Source: Gari tellinella (lineage: Eukaryota; Mollusca; Bivalvia; Cardiida; Psammobiidae). From it: a stretch of DNA of 64,000 nucleotides. The position numbers were made by a program, and so were the translations under genes. The DNA lies in contig OV277857.1 of NCBI GenBank assembly GCA_922989275.2, positions 82,205,321 to 82,269,320 on the forward strand. Direction: 5' to 3'. Below the pieces are notes generated by a model. That model searched no databases. It was not told the origin of the DNA and saw nothing but the letters and a program-made list of their open reading frames with translations. Each line of letters opens with the position of its first letter. Position 1 is the stretch's first letter. Positions 50,829 through 61,031 of this stretch are shown piece after piece.

Positions 50829-51195
50829 CAGTGCTCCCTTTCTACAACAGCACCCAATGGGAGACACAGATTGTGTTGTTAGGATATGCTCCGAGGAAGT
50901 TGTTATAGGGAGGGAAAATTAAGATTTGACTTACACTTGCAAACAGCTTGAATCCAGAACAGACGCCGCGTTATTCAAGCTGTTGTCACTCGTCATTATA
51001 TTTCTTTTGCTAAAAGGTCCACTGACGTGTAATTTTAAGAAACAACTGGAGACGACAAATTTAAGCAGACGATATTGCAGCAGTGAAAGTGTTAGAATTT
51101 AATCGTCTTCTTGTGGAAACATGGAAACAGCGACAAGCACTGTTGTAAGAAGGGAGTCGTTGTTGGGAGGGCCGTTGTAGGGAGGGAGCACTGTA
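50829..51195. mobile_element. T5 MITE
   Basis: CAGTGCTCCCTTTCTACAAC to GTAGGGAGGGAGCACTG, TA. Core arms GCAAACAGCTTGAATCC and TTCAAGCTGTT; apex shortened. Confidence 0.8.
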
Positions 51196-51214
51196 ATTTC
51201 AAATAGCCTACTCT

Positions 51215-51480
51215 GCAGCTCCTTTTTCTCCGGATTTTTCCTAAATCTTCGGATCTTTTTTTCAGTAGGGGCCTACATGGTAGCTGAAAGCAGGCTGAAA
51301 GTAAAGCAGAATGCGCCTTAGGGCGCAATCTGCCCTACTTACAGCATGCTTTTTAAAAGTAGTCGCATGTCATAAAAATTAGAAACAGACTATGGGGTAA
51401 AGGTATTATTCGTAAAATCGCACTTGAAAATGCAAATTTAAAAATCTTAGGATTTTTCATATGTCAACGTATGGCAGCCC
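51215..51480. mobile_element. Composite: CAGGGCTGC-type element carrying a T1 core, copy 2
   Basis: GCAGCTCCTTTTTCTCCGGA to AAAATCTTAGGATTTTTCAT and GTATGGCAGCCCTG. The T1 piece inside has a degraded core alpha (about 51286-51352). Same architecture as 45340-45600. Confidence 0.6.
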
Positions 51481-52122
51481 TGTATAGGCCTCTCCCCCAA
51501 CGCGCAATAATAGTCAAGTGTGACGGCAGCGCGAACCATGTAGATATACTAGATCTAGATCTAAAGATCTATAGATCTTTATTACTGTGTAGGCCTATCG
51601 CTTACGTTTACATTAGTTTGAATCCATCTCGGGAGACTGCATTTGTTAGAGATGTAAAAAAAAATGTTGTAAACGACAACTCATACTTGAATGACAATTT
51701 ATATCCAAAGGTTATCGTTCTTACTTGTTGATAGTCAACAAAGAACGGTAACTCATCCTGTATTAAAGTCGTTAGGTCGACAAAAAAGTTATCCTTAATT
51801 GGGTAAAATATTCAAGTACTAAACGATGTCTAATTGTTGCTTTAGTAAGTAGGCACAATGATTAAATACATTTTTTCACTGGGAAATTTTGAACACACGT
51901 TTAAATCAAGCGAATTAATTTTGGGGGAAATCAAGCATACGATGCATTTTTTCCGCGAAACTATTCAACCAATCAGAATACTTGTGACTAAATCGAATGT
52001 TTACGTCTACAGGCAAAACTCCATTCAAACCAAACGGGACTATGTGAACCCATGTCGCAACATTATGAGGAATATTTCGTGAAGTGTTCTTTATTTTCAG
52101 GAAATAATTCAAAGGAACCAAC
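51481..52122. other. No gene recognised
   Basis: AGATCTAGATCT-rich spot at 51548-51580; otherwise featureless. May include the 5' leader or promoter of the exon at 52123. Confidence 0.4.
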
Positions 52123-52203
52123 ATGGAGAATAGGCCACAAAGGAAAATTTTAAAATCTCCTGTTGCAAAACGAAGAAGTCGGCTTATACCGAAAGATCAA
52201 AAG
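52123..52203 (+). CDS. Possible first coding exon of an unrecognised gene
   Basis: ATG in a good context (CCAACATGG), 27 codons starting MENRPQRKILKSP and ending IPKDQK, closed by a strong donor (AAG, GTGAGT). It is preceded by an acceptor-like TTTATTTTCAG at 52090-52100, suggesting a non-coding leader exon. The peptide is very basic, as in the N termini of many nuclear proteins. I do not recognise it. No convincing partner exon was found to the right before the window ends; LINE, TRIM and satellite DNA fill the space. Confidence 0.4.
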
Positions 52204-52615
52204 GTGAGTTTCAACTCGTGACTCAGGCAGGTGCAAATGAAGGAAGGGGTTGACCTGATATAAACTTCGTAGTATCAATATCATGATGTATTAACAGTGT
52301 ATATTTTGACAAATGGGTTTTACTTGTTATTTATGCTCAAGTTTTACACAGTTAAAGAAAGAAAAATATAACATTTGATAATTAAACAATTAAAATATTC
52401 AGTTTTCGTGGAGAAAAAAAATCTAACAGCTGATTGATATGTTAAACGTGGGTTTGATAATGATGTCATGTCGAGTCGCCCTGCTATGGAGGCACCCTGA
52501 GACAGATGCATGCTACAGCTAAATTATTTTAAACCATTGTTTAAATTGACAACAGGTAAACCAGTTTATATTTGAGCAAAAGGGGGGGGGGGAAATGACA
52601 GTCATGACAAGGTTG

Positions 52616-53012
52616 TGTCACAGAGGAGAAAAAGATGCAGCCTGACCAGGGCTCAAACCCGGGACCTTCGGACTACCATTACGACGCTATACCGACTGAG
52701 CTAGTCGGCCTACAAACTAATCTTCCCAACTGTGTTAGGTTCGGTACCGTGACATACAGTACTTCCCCACGAAATTGAAATTTGTGCTCGAATTACCCTG
52801 CATGAAAGTAGTTCTATTGTGAGTTAGTATTTGTTATATACGCATGCGCTGTTAAGCTAACCGCATACAATGACAGTAACGGTCCCTCGTTGGGCGCCAA
52901 ATGTCACAGGGGGGAGAAAAAGATGTGTGCAGCCAGACCGGGACTCGAACCCGGGACCTTCGGACTCCCTTTTCGACGCTCTACCGACTGTGTTAGGTTC
53001 GATACCGTGACA
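52616..53012 (-). mobile_element. TRIM: miniature LTR retrotransposon with tRNA-like LTRs
   Basis: Read on the minus strand: 5' LTR 53012-52902 (TGTCACGG to CTGTGACA), then TTTGGCGCCCAACGAGGG, a primer-binding site complementary to the 3' end of a Lys-type tRNA, a 147-bp interior, a purine tract (GTGGGGAAG) and the 3' LTR 52754-52616. The element is flanked by GTTG on both sides (52612-52615, 53013-53016). Each LTR contains a tRNA-like segment; in the 3' LTR both the A box (TAGCTCAGTCGGTATAGC) and the B box (GGTTTGAGCCC) are visible. The 5' LTR has lost part of the A-box region. No coding capacity. Confidence 0.75.
52640..52710 (-). other. tRNA-like segment inside the TRIM 3' LTR
   Basis: GGCCGACTAGCTCAGTCGGT start, A and B boxes present, B box GGTCCCGGGTTTGAGCCC. 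The anticodon arm does not pair well, so it is not annotated as a functional tRNA. A B-box-containing partner lies at 52930-52990. Confidence 0.55.
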
Positions 53013-53227
53013 GTTGGATAAGAACTTAGTTCTTATAAACACCAGTGACCTGAACACTAGTCCGATGCGCTACCAGACTGGTTGTCGTCACCATCCCCAC
53101 AGCCGCTACCCAATGTTGATGTAGGTGCCACCTTTACTGTTTTAGCTACTGTAGAGTGCTGAGTAACAGTTGAATTGGTAATAAGCTTCTCTTGATACTG
53201 GATCAGTACCGGAAGACTGACGAGAAG

Positions 53228-53420
53228 CCTTCATAATCATAACCCCGATTTTCAAAAAAGGAGAAAGCAATGCATTGGCTGCCTCTAACTACAGACCTGT
53301 CTCATTAACTTCTAAGTTCTATTGTCAGCAAACATTTTGAACATATCATCTTAAGCTCAACAATTATGAAACATCTCAACTCCTACAATATCCTTACTCC
53401 AAATGCCAGGTCGCCATGTT
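53228..53420 (+). pseudogene. LINE reverse transcriptase fragment
   Basis: ITPIFKKGESN then NYRPVSLTSK, and after a frameshift SKHFEHIILSS then MKHLNSYNILTPN: fingers/palm motifs of non-LTR RTs (PIFKKG, NYRPVSL). A short dead fragment, opposite in orientation to the LINE at 46.5-50.8 kb. 53420-54014 shows only AAGGTCA/TGACCTTGACC-type words. Confidence 0.75.
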
Positions 53421-54014
53421 GGAATTCCTGTTCGCTTTGGCACATTACCTTTGAAGTTGTTCGCATAGCTTCCGAACGATATCATGCAAACTGGTTGTTT
53501 TTGTTTACATTGTCATGGACGTAGGCCTCCGTTACATTACCTGAACACACTACTGTCTCTTGATGCAGAGGCATATACTGATATACATCTTAACATGTAT
53601 AGTTGATTGACCTGTCTGTCCGTGCATCCGTAACAAGATAGGTTTAATGGGAAAAGCTAGATTTTTTCGGTTTCGTGACTTCGTCTATCATCAACACTGG
53701 TTACTAAATACTTTGACACTTTAACAGTTGTTGCCTTGGGCCATTCCCTATTCACCAATATCACCCTACCACGTTTGACCTTGACCTAGGCTAATTTGGA
53801 CTAAATATATTGTAAATGAGCTTTTTCTTGGTTTTAAAACTAGATTTTTACGTCTCGTCTAGCACAACGCAGCTGGCTACAATGCTTTGATACTTTTACA
53901 GTTGTTGTCTTCACCCATACTACCAAACCTCAATTTGACCTTGACCTGAAGTTCTGAACTGGACAGTTTAGAAAAGATTCAGAATACATTGTCAAGGATG
54001 CCAGCAGGAGCATA

Positions 54015-56553
54015 AGGCCTAAAAAAATGTGTTTCTGGTTTCACCCTCTCAAAATTTTAGGGTAGGTCGGTAGGAAAAAGTTTTTATTTTTTAAAAAGTT
54101 TTTATATAGGGTATATATGCGGATTTTTTTTACAATCAAAGGATATATATATGACAAATAATGACCTTGCTCGCGTATATATCTTGTTGTATTCAACATT
54201 CAAAGTGTCTGAAATGATTTATCTTGATTTGCAAGTTTAAATTGTTAGGTATTTCATAATATAATTATGTGAAATAGTTCTTGTTTCAATCTGAAAACCA
54301 TTGCAAAAACATTGCATCAAATAAATATTATACTTAAAAAAAATGTGTGTTTGCTTTCAATACAGGTTTTTTATGCCCCCAGAATCTACAATTCGGGGGC
54401 ATATAGTTTGTGTCATGTCTGTTGGTTTGTCCGTCCGTCCGTCCGTCCGTCTGTCTGTGCCAAAAACCTTAACCTTGGCTATAACTCTTGCATTTTTGTA
54501 CCTGGCCCTTTTATACTTGGCATGTGTCTTCCCTGTATCAAGACCTTTCCATCCATACAAACCTTTTTGGCATTGTGACCTTGACCTACTTTTGTAAAAA
54601 TCTTTAAATGGCTATAACATTTGCACCAGTAGGCCCAGGGCTTTCATATTTTGTATGTATATTTCTTTTGTCAAGACCTTTCCAACCATACCAACATCTT
54701 TGACCATGTGACCTTGACCTTGACCTTTGACCTATTTAATCAAACTTTAACCAAAAACCTTAACCTTGGCTATAACTTTTGCATTTTTAAACCTGGGCCT
54801 TTTATACTTGGCATGTGTATTCCTCATGGCAAGACCTTTCCAACCATATAAAACTTTTTGACCTTGTGACCTTGACCTTGAAATTTGACCTACTTTTGTA
54901 AAAATCTTTAAATGGCTATAACATTTGCACAAGTAGGCCCAGGGCTTTCATATTATGTATGTATATTTCTTGTGTCAAGACCTTTCCAACCATACCAACA
55001 TCTTTGACAATGTGACCTTGACCTTTGACCTATTTAATCAAACTTTAACCAAAAACCTTAACCTTGGCTATAACTTTTGCATTTTTAAACCTGGGCCTTT
55101 TATACTTGGCATGTGTATTCCTCATGGCAAGACCTTTCCAACCATATAAAACTTTTTGACCTTGTGACCTTGACCTTGAAATTTGACCTACTTTTGTAAA
55201 AATCTTTAAATGGCTATAACATTTGCACCAGTAGGCCCAGGGGTTATGTATAATTCATTGTGTCAAGACCTTTCCAACCATACCAACATCTTTGAACATG
55301 CGACCTTGACCTTCACCTTTGACCTATTTAATCAAACTTTAACCAAAAACCTTAACCTTGGCTATAACTTTTGCATTTTTTCACCTTGGCATTTTATACT
55401 TGGCATGTGTATTCCTCATGGCAAGACCTTTCCAACCATACAAAACTTCTTGACCTTGACATTTGACCTTCTTTTGTAAAAATCTTTAAATTGCTATAAC
55501 ATTTGCACCAGTTGGCCCAGGGCTTTAATATTTTGTATGTATATTTCTTGTGTCAAGACCTTTCCAACCATACCAACATCTTTGACCATGTGACCTTGAC
55601 CTCGATCTTTGACCTATTTAATCAAACTTTAACCAAAAACCTTAACCTTGGATATAACTTTTGCATTTTTGCACCTTGGCCTTTTATACTTGACATGTGT
55701 TTTCCCTTTCTAACCATACAAAACTTTTTGACCTTGTGACCTTGACATTTGACCTACTTTTGTTGAAATCTTTAAATGGCTATAACATTTGCACCAGTAG
55801 GCCTACGGCTTTCATATTTTGTTTATATATTTCTTGTGTCAAGACCTTTCCAACCATACCTACGTTTTTGCCCTTGTGACCTTGACCTTTGACCTTTATT
55901 TGTATAAATCTTTATACGCCTATAACATTTGAACCAGTAGGCCTAGAGCTTCCATACTTTATATGTTTCTTGTGTTAAGACTTCTCCAACCATGCCAATG
56001 TTTCATTTACCCTACGACCATGACTTTTGACCTACTTTTGCAAATAAGCATTACATTACAGAACATGATTCTGGCTGGGGGCATTTGTGTTTCACAAACA
56101 CATTGCTTTTCATCTGATCATCACCAAACTTTCTGAAAATGTTTGTTGACATAAAATGGAGACCAATTTGGATAACCAGCGGCACCAATTTATGCTAGGC
56201 CCTTTGGAGTAATGGCCCTTGAAGTCCTCAAAATGGCGCTCCACTACAGTTTCAGCTCTCTAACTTTTACGTTTGATAGTCTGGATTCCCCTCCCTGTAT
56301 CATCGGGGGCATTCGTGTAACTGGGACACGCTCTTGTTTTACCTTCTGTAACAGGCGCCTAATAACGGTCCCCTTCCCCTCCCGTATCTTTTTCCCCTCA
56401 CCAAAAAAAAATCCACTAAAAAAAAAAAAAAAAACTTTTTTTATTTATTTATTTATTTTTTTTTATAATATTTCTTTAAAAACTTTAGGGTCGGGGGTAA
56501 AAAATAGGGTCGGTCGGGAAACCGGAAACACACATCTTTTTTTTTTAGGCCTA
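54015..56553. mobile_element. 2.5-kb repeat unit with AGGCCTAAAAAAA ends and a tandem array
   Basis: AGGCCTAAAAAAATGTGTTT then CTGGTTTC at the left; inverted at the right GAAACCGGAAACACACAT then TTTTTTTTTTAGGCCT. Just inside lie AGGGT(A/C)GG words. A GGGGGCAT-bounded block (54371-56090) begins with a hairpin (TATGCCCCCAGAAT / ATTCGGGGGCATA) and a (TCCG)n tract. It contains five to six tandem copies of a unit with CTTAACCTTGGCTATAACT and TGACCTTGACCTTTGACC (54470-55935), spaced 280-305 bp. The many 60-90-codon frames across it are repeat artefacts. Confidence 0.65.
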
Positions 56554-57179
56554 AGTGTTTATTGAATGCAGTCTTGTTGCTTCTTATAGTTCTTTGTTGT
56601 TGCAAGATATCCAATTGGGTTATTCTGCATAATTCTTGTGTTTGGTTATACATGTAGTTATAAACAAGTCTGATCACTCAGTGGAAGACTGTACATCAGA
56701 TTAAGATCAGACCAGACCAATAAGGCAATAAAGGCAGCAAAGGCTTCCAACACATATTTAATACTATGCCGTATGGTCTGGTTGATAAATTTGGGATGAC
56801 AGTTTTACCTGTTTAATTTCTTTGAATTAATAGAACTGCAGTGTAGTCTGCATGCTGAAAATTTACTATTTAAGTGTAAAAATGGCATAGTCTTACTCTA
56901 TACCGGTAAACCGGGTAATTAATTATAATAAGTAATGTCGGCGTGATGCCGGGGGAAAAGCTGTATATATGATTTTAAAAAATGATGATGTATAAGTTTT
57001 AAAAACAATTTTATTTCCTTAAACAATGCGCAACACGTTTCACCATATCATCTTTTATTCCACTTTTTAGTGATTTTTTAATGCACATGATAATACAACT
57101 ACATACAAAGAACACTGTTACAGGTAGATAACAAATTATTAACCTTCTGAAAATTGATGACAATTCCCTTGATGCCCTG
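56554..57179. other. No gene recognised
   Basis: AT-rich, without clear repeat ends. It leads into the LINE fragment that follows. Confidence 0.45.
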
Positions 57180-57945
57180 GTTGTAAGATTGACAAAATGG
57201 AAAAGAGGAATGGAGGAAAAGGGTCTCAGAGTAAACATGGAAAAGACCAAAATAATGATCTCTGGGCTAAGTCTTGATTCCCTCAGAAAGTCAGGAAAGT
57301 ATCCATGTGCAGTTTGTCAAGCAGGAACAGGCATAAACTCCATCTCTTGCAACAATTGTTCAAGCTGGATTTATAAGAAGTGCAGTGGTATCAAAGGCCC
57401 ACTCAGACCCGACCCACAATACAAGTGCCCACGCTGTTTGGAATCAGCTCGGCCAATCGATGGAAGGCCATTGAAGGAGGTAACAGTTGACGACGAAACA
57501 CTGGAGGTAGTTTCAGACTTCTGCTACCTTGGAGACACTTTGTCATCCGGAGGAGGATGCGAGCTTGCTGCCATTACTCGATGCAAATCTGCATGGAAAA
57601 AGTTCAGGGAGCTCCTACCCATCCTGGCATCCTCACAAACAGGCAACTACCTATTGAAACCAGAGGCCGGGTTTACTCAAGTTGTGTAAAGAGTGTGATG
57701 CTTTACGGTTCAGAGACATGGGCAGCATCAGCAAATACTCTCCGACGTCTGCAGCGCAACGACAGAGCTATGGTAAGATGAGTCAGCTTGGTTAAGTCAG
57801 AAAATGACGTCCCTTTCGAAACTCTCCTGTCTCAGCTCAAACTCAAGGCCATTACAGACATCCTGCAAACAGGCAGGCTGAGGTGGTTTGGCCACACTGA
57901 ACGAAGTTCAAGCTGGATCTACCAGATCAGAAATATGAACAGGTG
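57180..57945 (+). pseudogene. RTE-type LINE, C-terminal part of the reverse transcriptase ORF
   Basis: Reads LTKWKRGMEEKGLRVNMEKT, a KYPCAVCQAGTGINSISCNN zinc-knuckle-like segment, SDFCYLGDTLSSGGGCE, then after a frameshift YSSCVKSVMLYGSETWA and LRRLQRND, and after a stop LKAITDILQTGRLRWFGHTE. YLGD, YGSETW and LRWFGH are hallmarks of RTE-like and related LINE C termini. At least one frameshift (near 57660) and one stop (57779). The frame ends at IYQIRNMN; the last 36 codons reappear at 59606. Confidence 0.85.
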
Positions 57946-59605
57946 TGACCTTGCTTTTAAAATTATAGTTTTAATACCTTAATATAATGTTTATAAACTA
58001 TTTGAATACCGGAAACAAGTATTGAGAATTTAAAAACTGTTTAGATTCAGATTAGGCTACGCAATTTGTGACGAAATATGGGATCTGATCAGCTCAGGAT
58101 ACAAATTGTTTTTCACTCTGTTTCCATTTTAATACAAAAGAACAAAAAAGAGTTGCAGAAGACATTTTGAGCTGAAGACATTTGGGTTAAGGTTGTTTCT
58201 GGACCTCCCATGAAGCACGTTGCTCATTCACTTTGGGTGTATTCCACCCAGATTATTGCCACATTTGGGTCAGTATAATAAATAACAGGTTATTGTAGCT
58301 TAATTCAACACTTACCTGGTCAAACTCAAATGAATTTGAATTTGAAACATTTTAGAAAGATTCTTTCTGAGATTGAAAGTTGGCACCTGAATTGCAGTTA
58401 AAGTTTGTTTGACAGTTCAAGTAAGTTTTTGGCATCTTAAAGATTTGAAAACATATTGAAGGATTAGTCAACAATCATAGACAATATTGAGGGCGTCAGT
58501 AAATACATGAACAAGTGTAAGGTTGGGTTTAATACCCTTATTGCATACAGGTATAGCACCCCATTCCTGGTGTGGCTAATCTATGTTAACATGGGTCAAG
58601 CACTTTTGCTAGTTTGGGTATAAACTTTCCCTGACCCTGACACCCTTGGAGTGGACTGTTTGACATCCTGAGAGGCTGTAAAGCCCTACATCTATCATAA
58701 ATCCGCAGAAATATGTGAAACTCTTTCAACACCGAGTAACTGTCCTCTGCTGACATTCAGAAATGGGGTCGGTGCTCTATACAGAAATTGGTTTGTTACA
58801 GACACAGACACAGGATATGAATAGCAAACAGTTTGTATCCAGATCAGGCCCCACTAAATGTGGGGCCTGATCTAGATACAAACTGTTTGCAACTTTAGGT
58901 GTTCAATACACGTACATGTAAGAGTTGAGAGGGTTAACCCCAATGTGCCACTCAACTTCAGTCCTTGTAGCAGAAGATAAACCCTACAATTACCTGATTA
59001 TTCTAGGCCAGTAAAATACTGTGAAGTGACTTATTCAGGTAGACTTTCGACCCTTAGTCTGTTCAATGAAGTAGAATGGGTATTAGCCTGGCTCTAGGCA
59101 CCATGGTGTTTGAAAACAAGTCTGAATGAATGCTATGAGTTAGCATCTTGTCTGACAGACTTGTTGAGTTTTGAAGATCAGAATTTTTAAGCACTCATCT
59201 CCTGAATGGGTGTACATGTTACTGTGATGTAATACTATATTGGGATCAACAGTTACTGCAAAGCTCTCTCGTTTCCACATTCTTACTATAAATCTTAATC
59301 ATATGGTTTATCAAATGTGCAAGGAAACAAGCATATTAATTTATTATTAAACAACATTTGCAAAAAGTGTACAGGGCTCAATGTTTTCTCGCTCAATTAG
59401 CACCAAATTCTATGGTTTTACGTATTAGAATTGTCTCGAAGAGACGATGCTAATGAGTAGTAACACCATAGAGTTTAATGCAGAAATAAAGATTTTAGGT
59501 TTTGAAATACCCCCTTTATATGGAGTTCTGAGTGTAGACCCAGATTACTTGAACTGCTGATCAGGGTCTGTACTGTTTGCCATAGTTTGAGATATTGTTG
59601 GTATA
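57946..59605. repeat. Insertion between the two parts of the RTE-type LINE
   Basis: 1.66 kb without coding signal. It includes decayed T2 elements, one with core beta at 58825-58889 and right end GAGAGGGTTAA near 58937, and a copy of the hairpin repeat seen at 8850-9090 (59395-59515). Confidence 0.6.
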
Positions 59606-59719
59606 CTTTATGATAGAAAAGCCTGGAGATCCTGTGTAAGAACCGCCATGCGTGCAGCTAGCCAGTTACCTGGAAGGGAGCCCACTTTTGTGGACAATGC
59701 TCCCACCCAAGCACGTTAA
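59606..59719 (+). pseudogene. RTE-type LINE, extreme C terminus and 3' tail
   Basis: LYDRKAWRSCVRTAMRAASQ, then LPGREPTFVDNAPTQAR and TAA. It is followed by AATCCGATGATGAATCCGAT repeats, the short tandem tail usual for RTE LINEs. It completes the ORF left at 57945. Confidence 0.8.
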
Positions 59720-60193
59720 TCAAAAATCCGATGATGAATCCGATGATGATGATACTTGACTTATGTCCAATCAAGGTCAAGGTCAAATCAAGGCTTGGTG
59801 ATATGGATTGATTGGAAATGGTCTTATGTAACAACTGTACAGGTATCCAAGCTTTCTAGGTAGCAATGTTGATACTAAATGAAACTGTATAGTCTCAAAT
59901 TGCCTATAACCGGGTAAAGAGTTTTAAAGTTATAGCAAGTTATAAGATCATAAGTAAAACTGTTATAAGGGGATAAAAAGTTACATCATGTCTGATCTGC
60001 AGCAAAACTGGTAGCAATGATCTACAAACCTTTGTTTCCTGCACTTGAAGGGTTCTATTTTGCATACAATGATAGGGGTCTCCTCACAATGACATAGAAA
60101 TGATACGCAATAGGTAACAGCTGATATGAAATCTTGAAGTTGTATTATAATACACGACAGTCAATATTGTGTAAACCAATCCTACTAAAAGAA

Positions 60194-60664
60194 TTAACCC
60201 ATTACCCCCATAAATACACCTTTTTACACAGGTCTCTAATTTTATTCCACCACTCAAGAAAATAATTTCACTTTATACTGTCATGAATATGTACCTTAAA
60301 TCATATTTTCTATATCCTAGCTTAAAGCAGGCTGAAAATAAAGCAGAATGTGCCTTAACCCTTTGAACCCTAGTCCCGCATATAGGCGTTCTTTTCAAAC
60401 AGTATACATGTGAAAAGTGTGCTTGTTCAATGCAAACAGTGAATACCCAGATCAGAGGGCTCCTTATGGAGCCCTCTGATCTGGGTCTTCACTGTTTGTC
60501 ATAATGCAAAACATTGACAAAAACAACCCTTAAATGTCAGAAATGGACTAGACTAAACTGGAAACTGGGATTGTCCATTTCAAGTTTCAGGGAGGAAAGA
60601 GTTAAGATGCATTCTGCTTTTATTCATTACTAGAAACAGGCTATGGGGTAATAATTAATGGGTT
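60194..60664. mobile_element. T1 MITE with a T3 MITE inserted at its palindrome apex
   Basis: T1 from TTAACCCATTACCCCC to GGCTATGGGGTAAT. The core alpha left arm ends AAGCAGAATGTGCC at 60354, T3 occupies 60355-60605 (TTAACCCTTTGAACCC to GGAAAGAGTTAA), and the right arm resumes GATGCATTCTGCTTTT. The TTAA used is the central base quartet of the palindrome. Confidence 0.9.
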
Positions 60665-60667
60665 GCA

Positions 60668-61010
60668 GGCCTTTTTCTGGCCATCTTGGGAAAAACTGCA
60701 ATGTCTGATTTGGGAAATTTTTGATGCAAAAAATCATAATAATAATAATAATGTTTTGGGAATAATTTTTAGAACTGATTTCACATTGAAGCTAAATGGC
60801 CAGAAAAATGACATAATAGTAGTTATTTCCACTTGTTTTATTAGTTTTTGTTTGAATTTGAGTAATCAGTAACAACCTCTATCCAAAAAAAAAAAAAAAA
60901 AAAAAAATTAAATTGGGATTATTTTTTTTGAAATGGGGAATATTTTTTTTTACCTTTTCCCATTGGGAATGGGTCTGTTTACCAGACCAGTGGATACCCC
61001 AGAAAAAGGC
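60668..61010. mobile_element. MITE with GGCCTTTTTCTGG ends
   Basis: GGCCTTTTTCTGG at the left and CCAGAAAAAGGCC at the right are inverted. Inside, GGGAAAAACTGCAATG-like and CCCATTGGGAATGGG words, an AAT run (60738-60751) and a poly-A run (about 60886-60908). Confidence 0.65.
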
Positions 61011-61031
61011 CCTGGGTTGACTTCAATGCTT

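Noticed and set aside
52640..52990. Two genuine tRNA genes
   Set aside because: A and B boxes are present, but the anticodon arm does not fold well, one copy lacks part of the A-box half, and both lie inside LTR-like repeats.
54312..55879. Series of 60-89-codon ORFs with LTKNLNLGYNFCIF-like repeats
   Set aside because: All are translations of the ~300-bp tandem array; no start context, conserved only because the DNA repeats.
56212..56565. 117-codon plus-strand ORF with a poly-Lys run
   Set aside because: Runs into a homopolymer tract and the right end of the AGGCCTAAAAAAA repeat; low complexity.
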